NCBI RefSeq assembly: GCF_905220365.1
Contig: NC_061153.1
Span: 12,426,114 to 12,490,113, forward strand
Length of the DNA stretch: 64,000 nt
DNA from: Vanessa cardui
Taxonomy: Eukaryota; Arthropoda; Insecta; Lepidoptera; Nymphalidae
Direction of reading: 5' to 3'
Shown: piece by piece, positions 20,392 through 29,722 of the stretch
Layout: each line of letters opens with the position of its first letter
How positions within the stretch are numbered: position 1 is the first letter of the stretch
Notes under the pieces: model-generated
What the model saw: the letters and a program-made list of their open reading frames with translations, nothing else
The model's database searches: none
What the model was told of the DNA's origin: nothing
Translations under genes and position numbers: made by a program

Positions 20392-20609
20392 GGCTGACAC
20401 CGGCTCCAAATATAACAATAACTATAACTACGTTATATAATCGTAAATCGACTTTTAAGTAGTCTAATATTTTTCATTTCATTTTACCTAGGAGGACTCT
20501 CAAAAATATGTTAAATATGCAATTATTTTTATTACTTTTTAGCGCATTTTAATTTATTTTAAAATACTGTTTTGTTTGAAGTCGGTTTTTCTTTTTGTTA
20601 AAATTTTAT
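20392..20609 (-). repeat. Inverted copy of the ACCGACT repeat end
   Basis: Complement of 18004-18218, from GGTGTCAGCCA outward to TTAACAAAAAG, with scattered mismatches (for example CCGGCTCC against GGAGTCGG). Confidence 0.85.
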
Positions 20610-20664
20610 GTACTGATCCCTTTGTCGAACAGATTTTGTTAAGCGTTGTTTTCATAAGACTTTT

Positions 20665-21046
20665 ATAACTCAAACTCAAAACTCAACTCAAATATCTTTA
20701 TTCAATATAGAAGCATTACACTTTCTTATTGATGGTCAATTGAAACACTACCGCCGGTTCGGAAAGAAAATACCCTGACCTGAGAAGAACCGGCGAAAGA
20801 AACTCAGCGGGTTTTTTTTTTTTGTTTGTCTTATGTATTATATAAATAAACAATTTAATATGAGATGAAATAGCCAGGAGGCGATCGTATCATTCCCAAG
20901 GTGTGCTATCGATCATAAACTCATTAATTGTATAATAACCTTTTGCACACAAGCGTTCCTTAATAATTTTTTTTAATTTGGCAACAGAGGCATTTTGAAC
21001 GCTTTCTGGGATCCTGTTGTAAAACCGTATACATTTATATAAACTA
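20665..21046 (-). pseudogene. LINE 3' tail (Daphne/CR1-like)
   Basis: The complement codes CIRFYNRIPESVQNA, LKKIIKERLCAKGYYTINEF and STPWE before a stop, the usual end of a CR1-group RT. A 3' UTR with the hairpin GCCGGTTCTTCTC...GAACCGGC follows, and a GAGTTT-repeat tail. It is inserted into BEL gag. The same hairpin occurs in the Daphne-like copies at 29578 and 51791. Confidence 0.75.
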
Positions 21047-21300
21047 TATAAGTATTCTCAACATCATCATATATATCACCTACCATTTGTTCTATGTCCT
21101 CCAATTTAAATCTTTCATATAATTTAGTATTATTCTCTTTAAATATAGACCAATCCATTTCTAACAATTCTTGCTTGGTTTCAATATATTCTACTGTTAG
21201 TCTATCTTTACTACATTTTTTAAAGTTAATTAGACCTTTCTTTATTACATTTTGCGAATCTTTTAAAACAATTATTAACCTTCCATTTTTAAAATATCCA
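21047..21300 (-). pseudogene. gag: BEL gag, amino terminus
   Basis: The complement reads INFKKCSKDRLTVEYIETKQ, ELLEMDWSIFKENN and LEDIEQMVGDIYDDVE. This matches the helical amino-terminal segment that precedes the BEL capsid domain, and it lies between leader and capsid as expected. Frame and continuity are broken by the LINE tail. Confidence 0.65.
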
Positions 21301-21840
21301 AATTATGAATTAAGATAATTTAAAAGCATGAATTTTTTTTTTCAAATCAAATCTCTAAAATTTTACAAGAGTTTTGAATTTTTTTTTCGTAAATTAATTA
21401 TTCTAAGTCCTTAACTAACATGCTTAAAATTATAAAGTAAATCTAAATTAATCAATAAATTTTCTAAGTTTAAAATTCTTCGTAAATTTTCAAAGTTCAA
21501 AATTTCTTCAAATTGAAATATTATTAGAAATTCAAAGTTCAAAAGAAAGCTAACTTTTTCACTTTTGATTATTCACCAATAAATATTGAAAATAATGTAC
21601 TCACAGGATTGCACTTCACACAAACACAATTTGTTGACCTGGTGTAAGTGGCGCCCTCTGTAGGTGGCGACACTTTGAACTAATCCGCTGCAGTTGCTCC
21701 GTCCGCCCACCAATGCACGGCTGGGGTCCCGCTGCTGCGGCCTCTGATGCGTGTTTCCTTACTGCAGCAATCCACTGCGGAGACACGGGGGAAGCGGCTT
21801 CACCGCTCACAAAAAACACTATCCGGCTCGACTGGACCAA
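21301..21840 (-). other. BEL leader and primer-binding region
   Basis: Non-coding region between gag and the 5' LTR. Directly next to the LTR the complement reads TTGGTCCAGTCGAGCC, the position and TGG start of a primer-binding site. The GC-rich stretch 21640-21830 contrasts with the AT-rich surroundings; its 74-codon open frame is not supported as a gene. Confidence 0.5.
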
Positions 21841-21934
21841 TGTTAGGGCTGTTACTCGGTAGTATTGGTACTGTGAGACTTCAAAATAAAATCACCGAGT
21901 ATGTACTGCTGGTCAGATAGTGTAATTGTTTATG
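21841..21934 (-). repeat. BEL 5' LTR, inner part
   Basis: TGTTAGGGCTGTTAC to GTGTAATTG matches 6239-6336. The rest of this LTR (27538-27674) lies beyond LINE B, which sits inside it with an apparent short duplication TTTATG (21929-21934; 27538-27543). Confidence 0.82.
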
Positions 21935-22030
21935 TTATTTATAAACATTTTATTGCACACAAAAGACAAAAGATACAGTGTACATAACATTACATGAACA
22001 TATAACAAAAAAGAGAAGCGTGCAAAGGCG

Positions 22031-22055
22031 GTCTTATTGCTTAAAGCAATCTCTT
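22031..22055 (-). other. Conserved 3' UTR hairpin of LINE B
   Basis: Sense strand GAGATTGCTTTAAGCAATAA: a 6-bp stem ATTGCT/AGCAAT followed by GACCGCC. Two related LINEs (43584-43611 and 62281-62307) keep the same stem with paired base changes. Confidence 0.8.
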
Positions 22056-22235
22056 ACAGACAACCCTTTAGAGTAAGAATTTGTCAGTGGGAAACGGGAT
22101 GGTGCAAACAAGCATGTTTTATTCTTAAACAGCTAAAAATTAATTTTTAAATAATGCAAATAATATATAACAAAATACATATATATAAGTTTAATAAATA
22201 CATATGTATTATATGTACCAAATAATTATATAAAT

Positions 22236-22242
<7 letters not shown>

Positions 22243-22287
<45 letters not shown>
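22243..22287. repeat. (TA)n microsatellite in LINE B 3' UTR
   Basis: About 22 uninterrupted TA units in the 3' UTR of LINE B. Confidence 0.95.
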
Positions 22288-22391
22288 CAGAAAGTTATAC
22301 TAAACATATAATATAAAAATAAAACTTACGTACATAAAATATAATACTTAATAAATAAATACTAATAGTATGATAATATAGGAAATAGTAT

Positions 22392-24038
22392 TTACGCAGA
22401 TTGAATAGATAAATAATACTTATGTAACCTATTTTTAAATATATAAATTGACTCAGATTGACGAATTTCGGCAGGGAGCGTATTCCATAGCTTTGCAGCT
22501 GTCATCGTAAAGGATTCGCTATAGAAGTTGGTATGAGCGACCGGCAGTGACAGTTTGTTGTCAGAGCGTGACCGCAGTTCATGTGGATAGCTGACGTCAG
22601 TACCCATAAAACAGAACCGTTCCTTCAAATACGCGGGAAGAAGAGGATTATAGAGGATAGAGTAAAGAAGGGATAACATGTGCAAGTTGCGACGATGTCG
22701 AATAGTAAGCCACTTAAGTTGCGCCCGATATTCGCAGACGTGATCAAATTTCCGTAGACCAAAGATGAATTTGATGCAAACGTTCTGTAACCTTTCTAGC
22801 TTATTGAGTTGGTCCTCAGTAATGTTTGTGTAACAACAATCTGCGTAGTCCAAAATAGGAAGTAGAAGAGTTTGACATAACGTGATTTTAGTCTTAATGG
22901 GCAGAAAGTGTTTCCAACGGTTTAACAAATGAAATGTGGCGAAAACTTTTCTACTGACTTCAGCAACTTGCACAGTCCAGGATAATGTATTATCGATAAG
23001 AAGACCAAGGTTTTTAACGGAACTGCTAAGTGACAAAGGCGTATTGTTAAAGATGATGGCAGGTAGGTTGGCGTAATCAACTTTAGTAAGTAGTTTGGAG
23101 CTGCCAATAATAATGACCTGCGATTTATCTGGATTTACAAGAAGCCCGCACGTCTTGCTCCAAGTACAAATTTTATGCAATTCCTGGTTCAGCCTCTCAA
23201 TAGCCCCTCCGATACCTGTTAAGGGAGCAGAAACGTAGACCTGCAAGTCGTCTGCATAAAGATGAAAGGAAGACGAGATGAGATGGGATACAGTATTAAT
23301 AAAAATGGTAAATAAAAGTGGAGAGAGGATACTGCCTTGAGGAACACCAGATGAGAGAGATTCGAGGCTGGATAATTTATTATTAATCCGTACACATTGC
23401 TGACGACCAAACAGGTAGCTACGAAACCACTCACATGCATCGGAAGAGATATTAATCGACCGAAGCACTGCCAGCAGGAGATCTAAATCAACCGTATTGA
23501 ACGCATTACTGAAGTCCAATAATGCCAGGATACTAACATGTCTGTTGTCCATGTTAAAACGTATATCATCGCATACTTTAAGTAGGGCAGTAGTAGTACT
23601 ATGACCTCTCCGAAATCCTGATTGGAAATCAGAGAGTACATTGTACTCTGCTAGATACTTTGTTAATTGAAGATGGACAATGCGTTCTAACACTTTAGAC
23701 AGAAATGGAAGGATAGATATTGGACGAAAGTGAGAGAAAGATATGGGATTTTTATTTTTGCGAATAGGAAGGATATAAGCCAAACGCCAAGTGGAAGGGA
23801 ATTCGTTATGGTCAAGGGAGAAATTGAAAATGTGAAATAATATAGGGAGAACATAATCTAACACAGCAAGTATCATTCTACGGTTGATTCCATCACATCC
23901 CGTGGCATCGGATCTTATTGCAAGGATATTGGCCTTAACGTCACTAGCAGTAATTGGGGAAAAGTGAAAAGAGGGTCTGTTAGGAATAGGCAAGGATCTA
24001 AAATGATTTAAAGTACTAATTATATCACTGTTGTTCAT
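22392..24038 (-). pseudogene. LINE B ORF2, reverse transcriptase part
   Basis: 548 codons in the same frame as the upstream endonuclease part, separated by a single TGA (24060-24062). RT motifs are LAYILPIRKNK, FRPISILPFLSKVLERI, DFQSGFRRGHSTTTAL, LLDFSNAFNTVD, SSGVPQGSILSPLLFTIF and catalytic LYADDLQ. The carboxy-terminal block KLERLQNVCIKFIFGLRKFD is shared with LINE C and LINE D. It performs target-primed reverse transcription. The catalytic YADD is intact. Confidence 0.88.
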
Positions 24039-24059
24039 TAGGACAGTACTAGCAAAAAA

Positions 24060-25316
24060 TCAGTTCAGAGCATTGAGATCAACAGTAAGAGGGATCCTGG
24101 TTGCTTGTCGTCCAATACCTAGAGATTGTAGGAATTTCCAGGTCTGAGAAGAATTGCTGTTCTCAATCTTATTTTGTATATATTTACGTTGAGCATCTCT
24201 ACATACTTTACGGCACCGATTACGTAAACTCTTATATTTCACGAGGTTGTCAATAGTTGGGTTTAATTTAAATTTTGATTTAGCTCTGTCACGCTTCTTC
24301 ATTAACTTCCGAATGTCCTGAGATAACCAAGGTGCAGGTAGGTGTTTGAGCTTGATGGGACGGAAAGGAGCATGTTTATCGAAGAGATCATTTAGAAAGG
24401 AGTTAAAAATTTCAAGTTTCTCATCGATAGTAGAAGCGTTTAAAATTGAGTCCCAATTGATACCACTAAGATCCTGCATAAATTTTTCGTTGTCAAAATG
24501 TTTGAAGCTTCGACGCATGACCACAGTGGGTTTAAGTTTCGGCGGACGTACTTTGTACGACAGATATATTAGGTCATGGTACGAAAAGGCTTCAGCAGGT
24601 AGTTGTCCGTGAATTTCAACATGCTCCAAGGATGAAACAAAGGATAGGTCAAGTTTGCTTGGGATGCAGTTGGGAAAGTAATGATTGGCATTGGATGGGA
24701 GAACATTTAGATTGGAGCTATTAATTATGTTCAACAAGCGCTTGGCACAAGCGTCATTTTTGATAAGGCAGTTAATATTAGGCAAGGAATTTTCCAATCT
24801 TTTGAACGTGTCGAAGTAGTCTATGTGGAGCGAAGGACTGTAAAAAACACCGAGTAGTACCTTAATGTGTCCAAATATAACCTCAATGAGTATGTGCTCG
24901 GCGGATTCAGAGTATTGGGAATCGGATTTATTCAGGATAGTGAAAGGAATGTGGTTACGTAAATAAATAGCAACTCCTCCGCCTCCTTTTCCAGTTCGAT
25001 CATTGCGGATAAGGTGAAAGTTAGGTAATGAGAAGGAGGAAGAAGGAAGAGATGGCTTGAGGAATGTTTCGGAGATAAGGATAGCGTGAATATTAGAGTT
25101 AGCAAAGGAAGATAAGAGATCAGGATAGTGAGCTGGAATACTCTGCGCATTCAAATGAACAACATTAAAAAATTTTGGGAAAAGAGAGAAGGTTGAATCA
25201 AGAGAAGAGGAAAGCGGGATGTAAGTACTATGAAAACTGTCAGCCGAAGAGGAAAGTGATACAAAAGTGTTATCATCGTCTGAGTCAATATTCAAATCAA
25301 TGTTATCAATACTCAT
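24060..25316 (-). pseudogene. LINE B ORF2, endonuclease part
   Basis: 418 codons with apurinic-endonuclease-like motifs: VHLNAQSIPAH, ILISETFLKPS, RNDRTGKGGGGVAIYL, LGVFYSPS and YHDLIYLSY. The strand holding GDFN is absent: sequence jumps from SLPNI to NCLIKND, where LINE D has SIIMGDFN. That looks like a deletion of about seven codons removing a catalytic aspartate. The frame ends at TGA 24060-24062, and the protein would otherwise continue into RT. Confidence 0.82.
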
Positions 25317-26536
25317 ACTAAATAAATATAAATATATATATAATAAATATATTTAAAAATAATATGTTTGTATATTTAAACAAATGTATATAACTCGTAA
25401 AAGCTAATTTTATCAGACAAAAACTTACACTTACCAGCACTAACACAAGTTGATCATAGTTAAATGCATAAAATAGAACAAAAACAGTGCAAACAGTAAC
25501 ACCAAACCATAGCAAAAACGACAACAAAAAAAAGAAAAAAAAATAAAAAATTACCTGTTGCCTGTAAAGTCAGTATACGGGCGAAAGTTTTACGTGACAA
25601 CGACTTTGAGTGGTAAAATAATTTTAATGTGAATATTCATTCGTATAGTAGGAAGGAGGATGAAATAATAGTAACAATTTAAAACATTTATTTAATTAAA
25701 TTCAAAAACAACGACTTTTTATGTCTGTCTCTCTCGCTCTTAGGCGGGCTAACCATGCCCGAGTGGAAGGGACGCGTGCCTCTCACTCGCTCTCATTGTG
25801 AGCGCATAACGTGAGCGGAGCGTAACGCAGTTTCTTGAAGTGTCACCCAGCAAACCAATTTATAAGACGTTGTCACGTCAAAAGTAATAGAAGCAAACCA
25901 TAAAACATTTAGGCACAAAAATCAATCAATGGATAGATAATAATTAAAACTCCTCGCTTAGTAGTTAGGTATATTCAGCGAATATTTAAACTAAATGGAA
26001 ACAAATGACAAGTGCTTAAAATGAAAACAAATAGGTATTGATAAAAAACAAATAAATTAAATTACATTAATTTACAAAATATATATCTATGTTTTACCAT
26101 GAAATAACAGTAGATATATGGTATCCATATTTCTGCTTAAAACGGAACGCTTTTGTTTATGGCTCAATATTTGTTTACTCTGTAATCTCATTTGTCAGTT
26201 TGACCTTTGAGTTTGACAGTCATTATAAAGAATGTCGGTATCGGTAAATAAATAAAAGAATTGTGTTCGTTAAATTATATCGCGAGTTGAAGTACTGAGA
26301 TTTAATTATTATTACTCTATAATTCTAATGAGATCTCACAACAAGCACACACCGAACAATATGATTGTGACAAGTAACTAAGATAAATAAATAAAGAGAT
26401 AAGCGGATAGAATTATTGCAACCGTAATGAGACAAATAAACAAACACCGCAGAAGCAAAATTAATATAAAACTAAAATAATTTATGACACAAAGATAAGG
26501 GATAATTAATAACATAAAACAAAAGAAAATAAAGTA
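25317..26536 (-). other. LINE B inter-ORF region
   Basis: 1.2 kb with no coding motif. It contains an inverted-repeat-bounded insert at 25588-25884; the rest shows only AT-rich sequence. Confidence 0.5.
25588..25884. mobile_element. Possible MITE with ACGTGACAACG inverted ends
   Basis: TTTTACGTGACAACGACT at 25588-25605 is answered by the complement TTTTGACGTGACAACGTCT at 25865-25883. The ~300-bp interior is GC-richer (GGCGGGCTAACCATGCCC) than its surroundings. No transposase and no clear target duplication. Confidence 0.45.
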
Positions 26537-27295
26537 TTACTTTTTGACGGTTCTCTTTGGCCTGATGTTGGGGATTTTCAAGTCTTTTGATGCCAGGGTG
26601 CCGCAGCTAGTAGAAGCAGTAGGAGTAGTGTTTACCTCTGTGATGTCGGTGGATGAAGTTAAGGACTTTAATTCAGCCATCGTAGAAATCCTCTTCTTAG
26701 TGCCATGTGACTCTAAAACTTCCACAGTGCCGTTCTTAGTCCAGCACTTTGTGATCCCGAATCGCTGACGAGCCGCAACAAAAACCTCATGACGTTCTTT
26801 AGTGAGGAATTCAGATATAGTAATCCCAGTATTCCTCAAATTGGTTTTACTGAACCAGACCTTATTTCTAAGGTCAATATCTCGGAATTTGATAAGAACG
26901 GCACGTGGCTTGTCAGAGCTGGAGCGGCCGAGACGGTGACAACGGCTTATATCTTCCACTTTCAATTCGGGGATTTTTAGATGTTCAGAAAGAATCTTAA
27001 CGGTACCTGACACCAATTTTTCTGATTTGCTTTCATGAATGCCGTGGACAAGAAGAATTTTTCTACGGGATTTCATTTCTAACTCATGATACTTGCCAGC
27101 CAAAAGCCCAAGTTGTAACTGAAGCCCCTCTAGAGCACCCATAAAAAAACTTCTGAAGACACTGAATTGAGCCGCAATATTGGAAGTAGGACTTGTGGCC
27201 GGGATGGAAGCACTTTGAAGATTTTTTTGAAACTCAGCCATTTTATTATCAAAGTGATCTCTGAGTTCAAATATTGTGTGTTTCAAGGCCTCCAT
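26537..27295 (-). CDS. LINE B ORF1, L1-ORF1p-like RNA-binding protein
   Basis: 252 aa, open throughout. The first ~90 residues are helical with heptad character (MEALKHTIFELRDHF, LEGLQLQLGLLAGKYHELE). An RRM-like core follows with KILLVHGIHESK, ISRCHRLGR, RAVLIKFRDIDLRNKVW and GITISEFLTKERHEVFVAA. This is the Transposase_22-type arrangement (coiled coil, RRM) of LINE ORF1 proteins, which bind element RNA. Its homologue in LINE D is at 44863-45425. Confidence 0.82.
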   Translation of the reverse strand: MEALKHTIFELRDHFDNKMAEFQKNLQSASIPATSPTSNIAAQFSVFRSFFMGALEGLQLQLGLLAGKYHELEMKSRRKILLVHGIHESKSEKLVSGTVKILSEHLKIPELKVEDISRCHRLGRSSSDKPRAVLIKFRDIDLRNKVWFSKTNLRNTGITISEFLTKERHEVFVAARQRFGITKCWTKNGTVEVLESHGTKKRISTMAELKSLTSSTDITEVNTTPTASTSCGTLASKDLKIPNIRPKRTVKK

Positions 27296-27537
27296 TGTTC
27301 TGCTGCTGTTGTATTGTTTGAAGAATTGGAAAAAATTTATGAAAATTTTTATTGTGAATGCGATAGGTGTTTAGTGTAGACTATAATTGTTGTCATTAAA
27401 GGAATGTAATACTGGTAAGTGGCAAGACTTTCACAGCATATTTCTCATTAATTTAATAATAAATATAATATAAATAAAACGAGAGCATTAAAAAACATGA
27501 GTTCACTTATTTCACACCTACCCGCGAAAAAAAAAAC

Positions 27538-27674
27538 TTTATGAAATTACAAAAATTGAATTGTACTTTAGAAAAAACATTTCAATAGCGCGATGTAAAA
27601 TACATCTATCGCCATCTATTAACGAAATAATAAACTAAATGATTATTTGGCATAATGTCATTTGATCTTGAACA
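27538..27674 (-). repeat. BEL 5' LTR, outer part
   Basis: TTTATGAAATTAC to GATCTTGAACA matches 6354-6480 with about six differences. It ends exactly where Penelope-like sequence resumes. Confidence 0.85.
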
Positions 27675-28606
27675 CGAGCACTTTACAGCGTTCGTGGTCA
27701 CGGGTAGACTAAGGTGGCATTTGTCTATTTGAGGAACAAAAGAAATATTATTTACAACTACCGCCAAAGATTTCTCAATGGGTATCTTGAGTAACGTTCC
27801 GGTTGCACGCAGAAGGCAGTTGTTTCAGAGAGCCCACCATCTCTGCGATGCTGAACACCTAGAGGACGAGCTACGTCAGGTCAAGCTTGCACTCCACCAG
27901 AACAAGCTGCCCGTGCCTCGCCAGCATCGCAGAAGCCGTATCAAGCCACCCACAGTTGAGCGACAACCTGCATTTCTACCATATATGAAGGGAGTTACAG
28001 ACAGGATTGGCAACATCTTGAAGTGAGCTTCAATTAAAACCGTTTACAAGCCCCATAAGAAAGTGAGCCAGTTCTTGAGACCTATCAAGAGTAACATTCC
28101 TTTACAAACTGCGGGAGTATATAAACTCGAATGTGAGTTTGGTTTATCTTACATAGGCCAAACAAAGAGGAGTTTAGGTACCAGGGTCAAGGAACATATA
28201 GGAGATGTCAAAAATAGGCGTTCTTCAAAATCTGCAGTCTGAGAACATGCTCTGGATAAATCCAACCATTTTATTCGATTTGATAAACCACAGATCCTCG
28301 CTAAAGAACACAGATTAATTCCTAGAATGATACGCGAGGCTATTGAAATTCAAAAACATACGAACTTCAATAGAGAAGATGGTTGGAGACTGTCTAACAC
28401 CTGGGATCCACTTATTAAAAATTTAAAATCCCAAATCCAACAGACTGCAAGACCTAAAGATACAGTCAGTGCCTTCTGCGTGAACCGGAACGTTACTCAA
28501 GATACCAATTGAAAATCGTTGGCGGTAGTTATAAATAATATTTCTTTTGTTCCTCAAATAGACAAATGCCACCTTAGTCTACCCGTGACCACGAACGCTG
28601 TAAAGT
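27675..28606 (+). pseudogene. Penelope-like element PLE-2, folded right part
   Basis: The first 138 bases (27675-27812) match the left end of PLE-1 in the same orientation. At 27813 the sequence switches strand and runs 5'-3' through the end of the ORF: RAHHLCDAEHLEDELRQVK, TVYKPHKKVSQFLRPI, AGVYKLECEFGLSYIGQT, REDGWRLSNTWDP. It then runs into the complement of the same 138 bases, ending near 28606. The result is a foldback structure. Stops occur at 28024 (TGA) and 28241 (TGA). Only the GIY-YIG region is represented; RT is missing. Confidence 0.82.
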
Positions 28607-29497
28607 GTAGCACTCACACAAACCACGGCCCCCAGTTCCCGGCAGCCCCGCTATTCCTCGTCATGGTGGCGATGATGGTAACGGCGGGACGGGGGGTGCT
28701 AAGAATCACCGGGCTACGGGAGGCCACCACAACCGACTGACCCTTGCGACGTACAACGGACGCACGCTACGGCTTGACTCGCATCTAGCGCAACTTGAGG
28801 TAGAACTTGGGAAAATTAGGTGGCACATATTAGGGCTATGTGAAGTCCGGAGAGAGGGAGAGGACACCGTCACCCTCGATTCGGGCCACCTAATGTACTT
28901 CCGAGAGGGAGACCAACAATCCCAAGGTGGCGTTGGGTTTCTGGTAAATAAGTCCCTAGCTGACAACGTTGTGGAAATCTCCAGTGTATCGAACAGGGTT
29001 GCGTACCTCATAATAAAGCTCACCGAGAGGTACAGCCTCAAGGTAGTGCAAGCGTACGCACCGACCTCGACACACTCGGACGATGAAGTGGAAGAATTGT
29101 TCGATGATATATCGAGGGCCCTCCACTTCACCACGAAAACCCACTACAACGTTGTCATGGGGGACTTTAACGCTAAAGTGGGAGTACAGAATTGCAGCGA
29201 ATCGGTAGTAGGACCCCATGGATTTGGAAGTAGAAATCATAGGGAGCAAATGCTTGTCAACTTCCTCGAACGGGAGGGGCTCTTCTTGATGAACTCCTTC
29301 TTCAAGAAACAGCCCCAAAGGAAGTGGACGTGGCAAAGCCCCGACACAATGACCAACAATGAGATAGACTTCATCATGACAGACAAGAGGCACATATTCA
29401 GAGACGTCTCTGTGATCAACAGGTTCAATACCGGTAGTGATCACCGACTTGTCCGAGGCTCTCTGAATATCGATTTTAGGGCCGAGCGCGTCCGTCT
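28607..29497 (+). pseudogene. RTE-1 copy 2, endonuclease part
   Basis: Matches the full-length copy at 47979-51203 from its 5' region. Motifs include LTLATYNGRTLRLD, WHILGLCEVRREGEDTV, GGVGFLVNKSL, VVQAYAPTSTHSDDEV, NVVMGDFNAKVG, NEIDFIMTDKRHIF and TGSDHRLVRGSL, an exonuclease/endonuclease/phosphatase domain with complete GDFN and SDHR signatures. It cuts target DNA to start reverse transcription. The coding stops abruptly at VRLI where the Daphne-like LINE has inserted; the rest resumes at 35144. Confidence 0.87.
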
Positions 29498-29577
29498 GAT
29501 CAAAATCAAAATAAACTTTATTCAAGTAGGCTTTTATAAGCACTTTTGAATCGTCATTTTACAATTAAGTGAAGCTA

Positions 29578-29617
29578 CCACCGGTTCGGAAAGTAGATAA
29601 TACCGAGAAGAACCGGC
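29578..29617 (-). other. 3' UTR hairpin of Daphne-like LINE
   Basis: GCCGGTTCTTCTCGG paired with CCGAACCGG; also present at 51791-51831 and, with a changed loop, at 20751-20795. Confidence 0.7.
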
Positions 29618-29722
29618 AAGAAACTCAGTAGTTATTCTTTTTTAACATTTAAAAAATACAACGTCATGTTAATTAAATACAATTATTTCAATTAATGTAT
29701 CCTGCTTGGAAGTCAACAGGTA

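Larger units (their letters stand above)
16939..20609. mobile_element. ACCGACT repeat composite with inverted duplicate end
   Basis: Left part 16939-18219 is one copy of a repeat also found at 56166-58985: it opens ACCGACTTC, has long T-runs, contains GCATCAAAATCCGTTGCGTA, and ends TTTGGAGTCGGTGTC. Its last ~215 bp (18004-18218) recurs in inverse at 20392-20609. Between them lies a TTAA-flanked element. The outer termini ACCGACTTCC and GGAGTCGGT are imperfect inverted repeats, suggesting a non-autonomous DNA element, but no transposase or clear duplication was seen. It lies in BEL gag. Confidence 0.6.
21935..27537 (-). mobile_element. LINE B, near-complete non-LTR retrotransposon (CR1/Jockey group)
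   Basis: On minus: 5' leader (27296-27537), an L1-like ORF1 (27295-26537), a 1.2-kb inter-ORF region, ORF2 with endonuclease and RT (25316-22392) and a 3' UTR with a covarying hairpin, ending AATAAAATG. It is inserted in the BEL 5' LTR. Two further members are at 42740-43725 (tail) and in the 44.4-62.4 kb element. Exact clade (Kiri, L2, CR1) is not certain. Confidence 0.85.
6239..27674 (-). mobile_element. BEL/Pao LTR retrotransposon, minus strand, with nested insertions
   Basis: Two matching LTRs (6239-6480; 21841-21934 plus 27538-27674) bound gag, an A17-type protease, RT, RNase H and integrase in BEL order on minus. Removing the nested insertions (LINE B, a LINE tail, the ACCGACT/TTAA composite and the Sailor-type transposon) leaves roughly 6.7 kb, a normal BEL length. 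Both flanks are the same Penelope-like element. LTRs differ at about a dozen sites by eye and the ORFs carry several frameshifts, so it is old relative to its passengers. Confidence 0.88.

Noticed and set aside
22243..22287. CRISPR-like or satellite array
   Set aside because: Simple (TA)n microsatellite; no array with spacers exists anywhere in the window.
28706..29543. Minus-strand ORFs of 142 and 195 codons
   Set aside because: Antisense shadows of the RTE-1 endonuclease; the same shadows occur opposite the full copy at 50172-50859.
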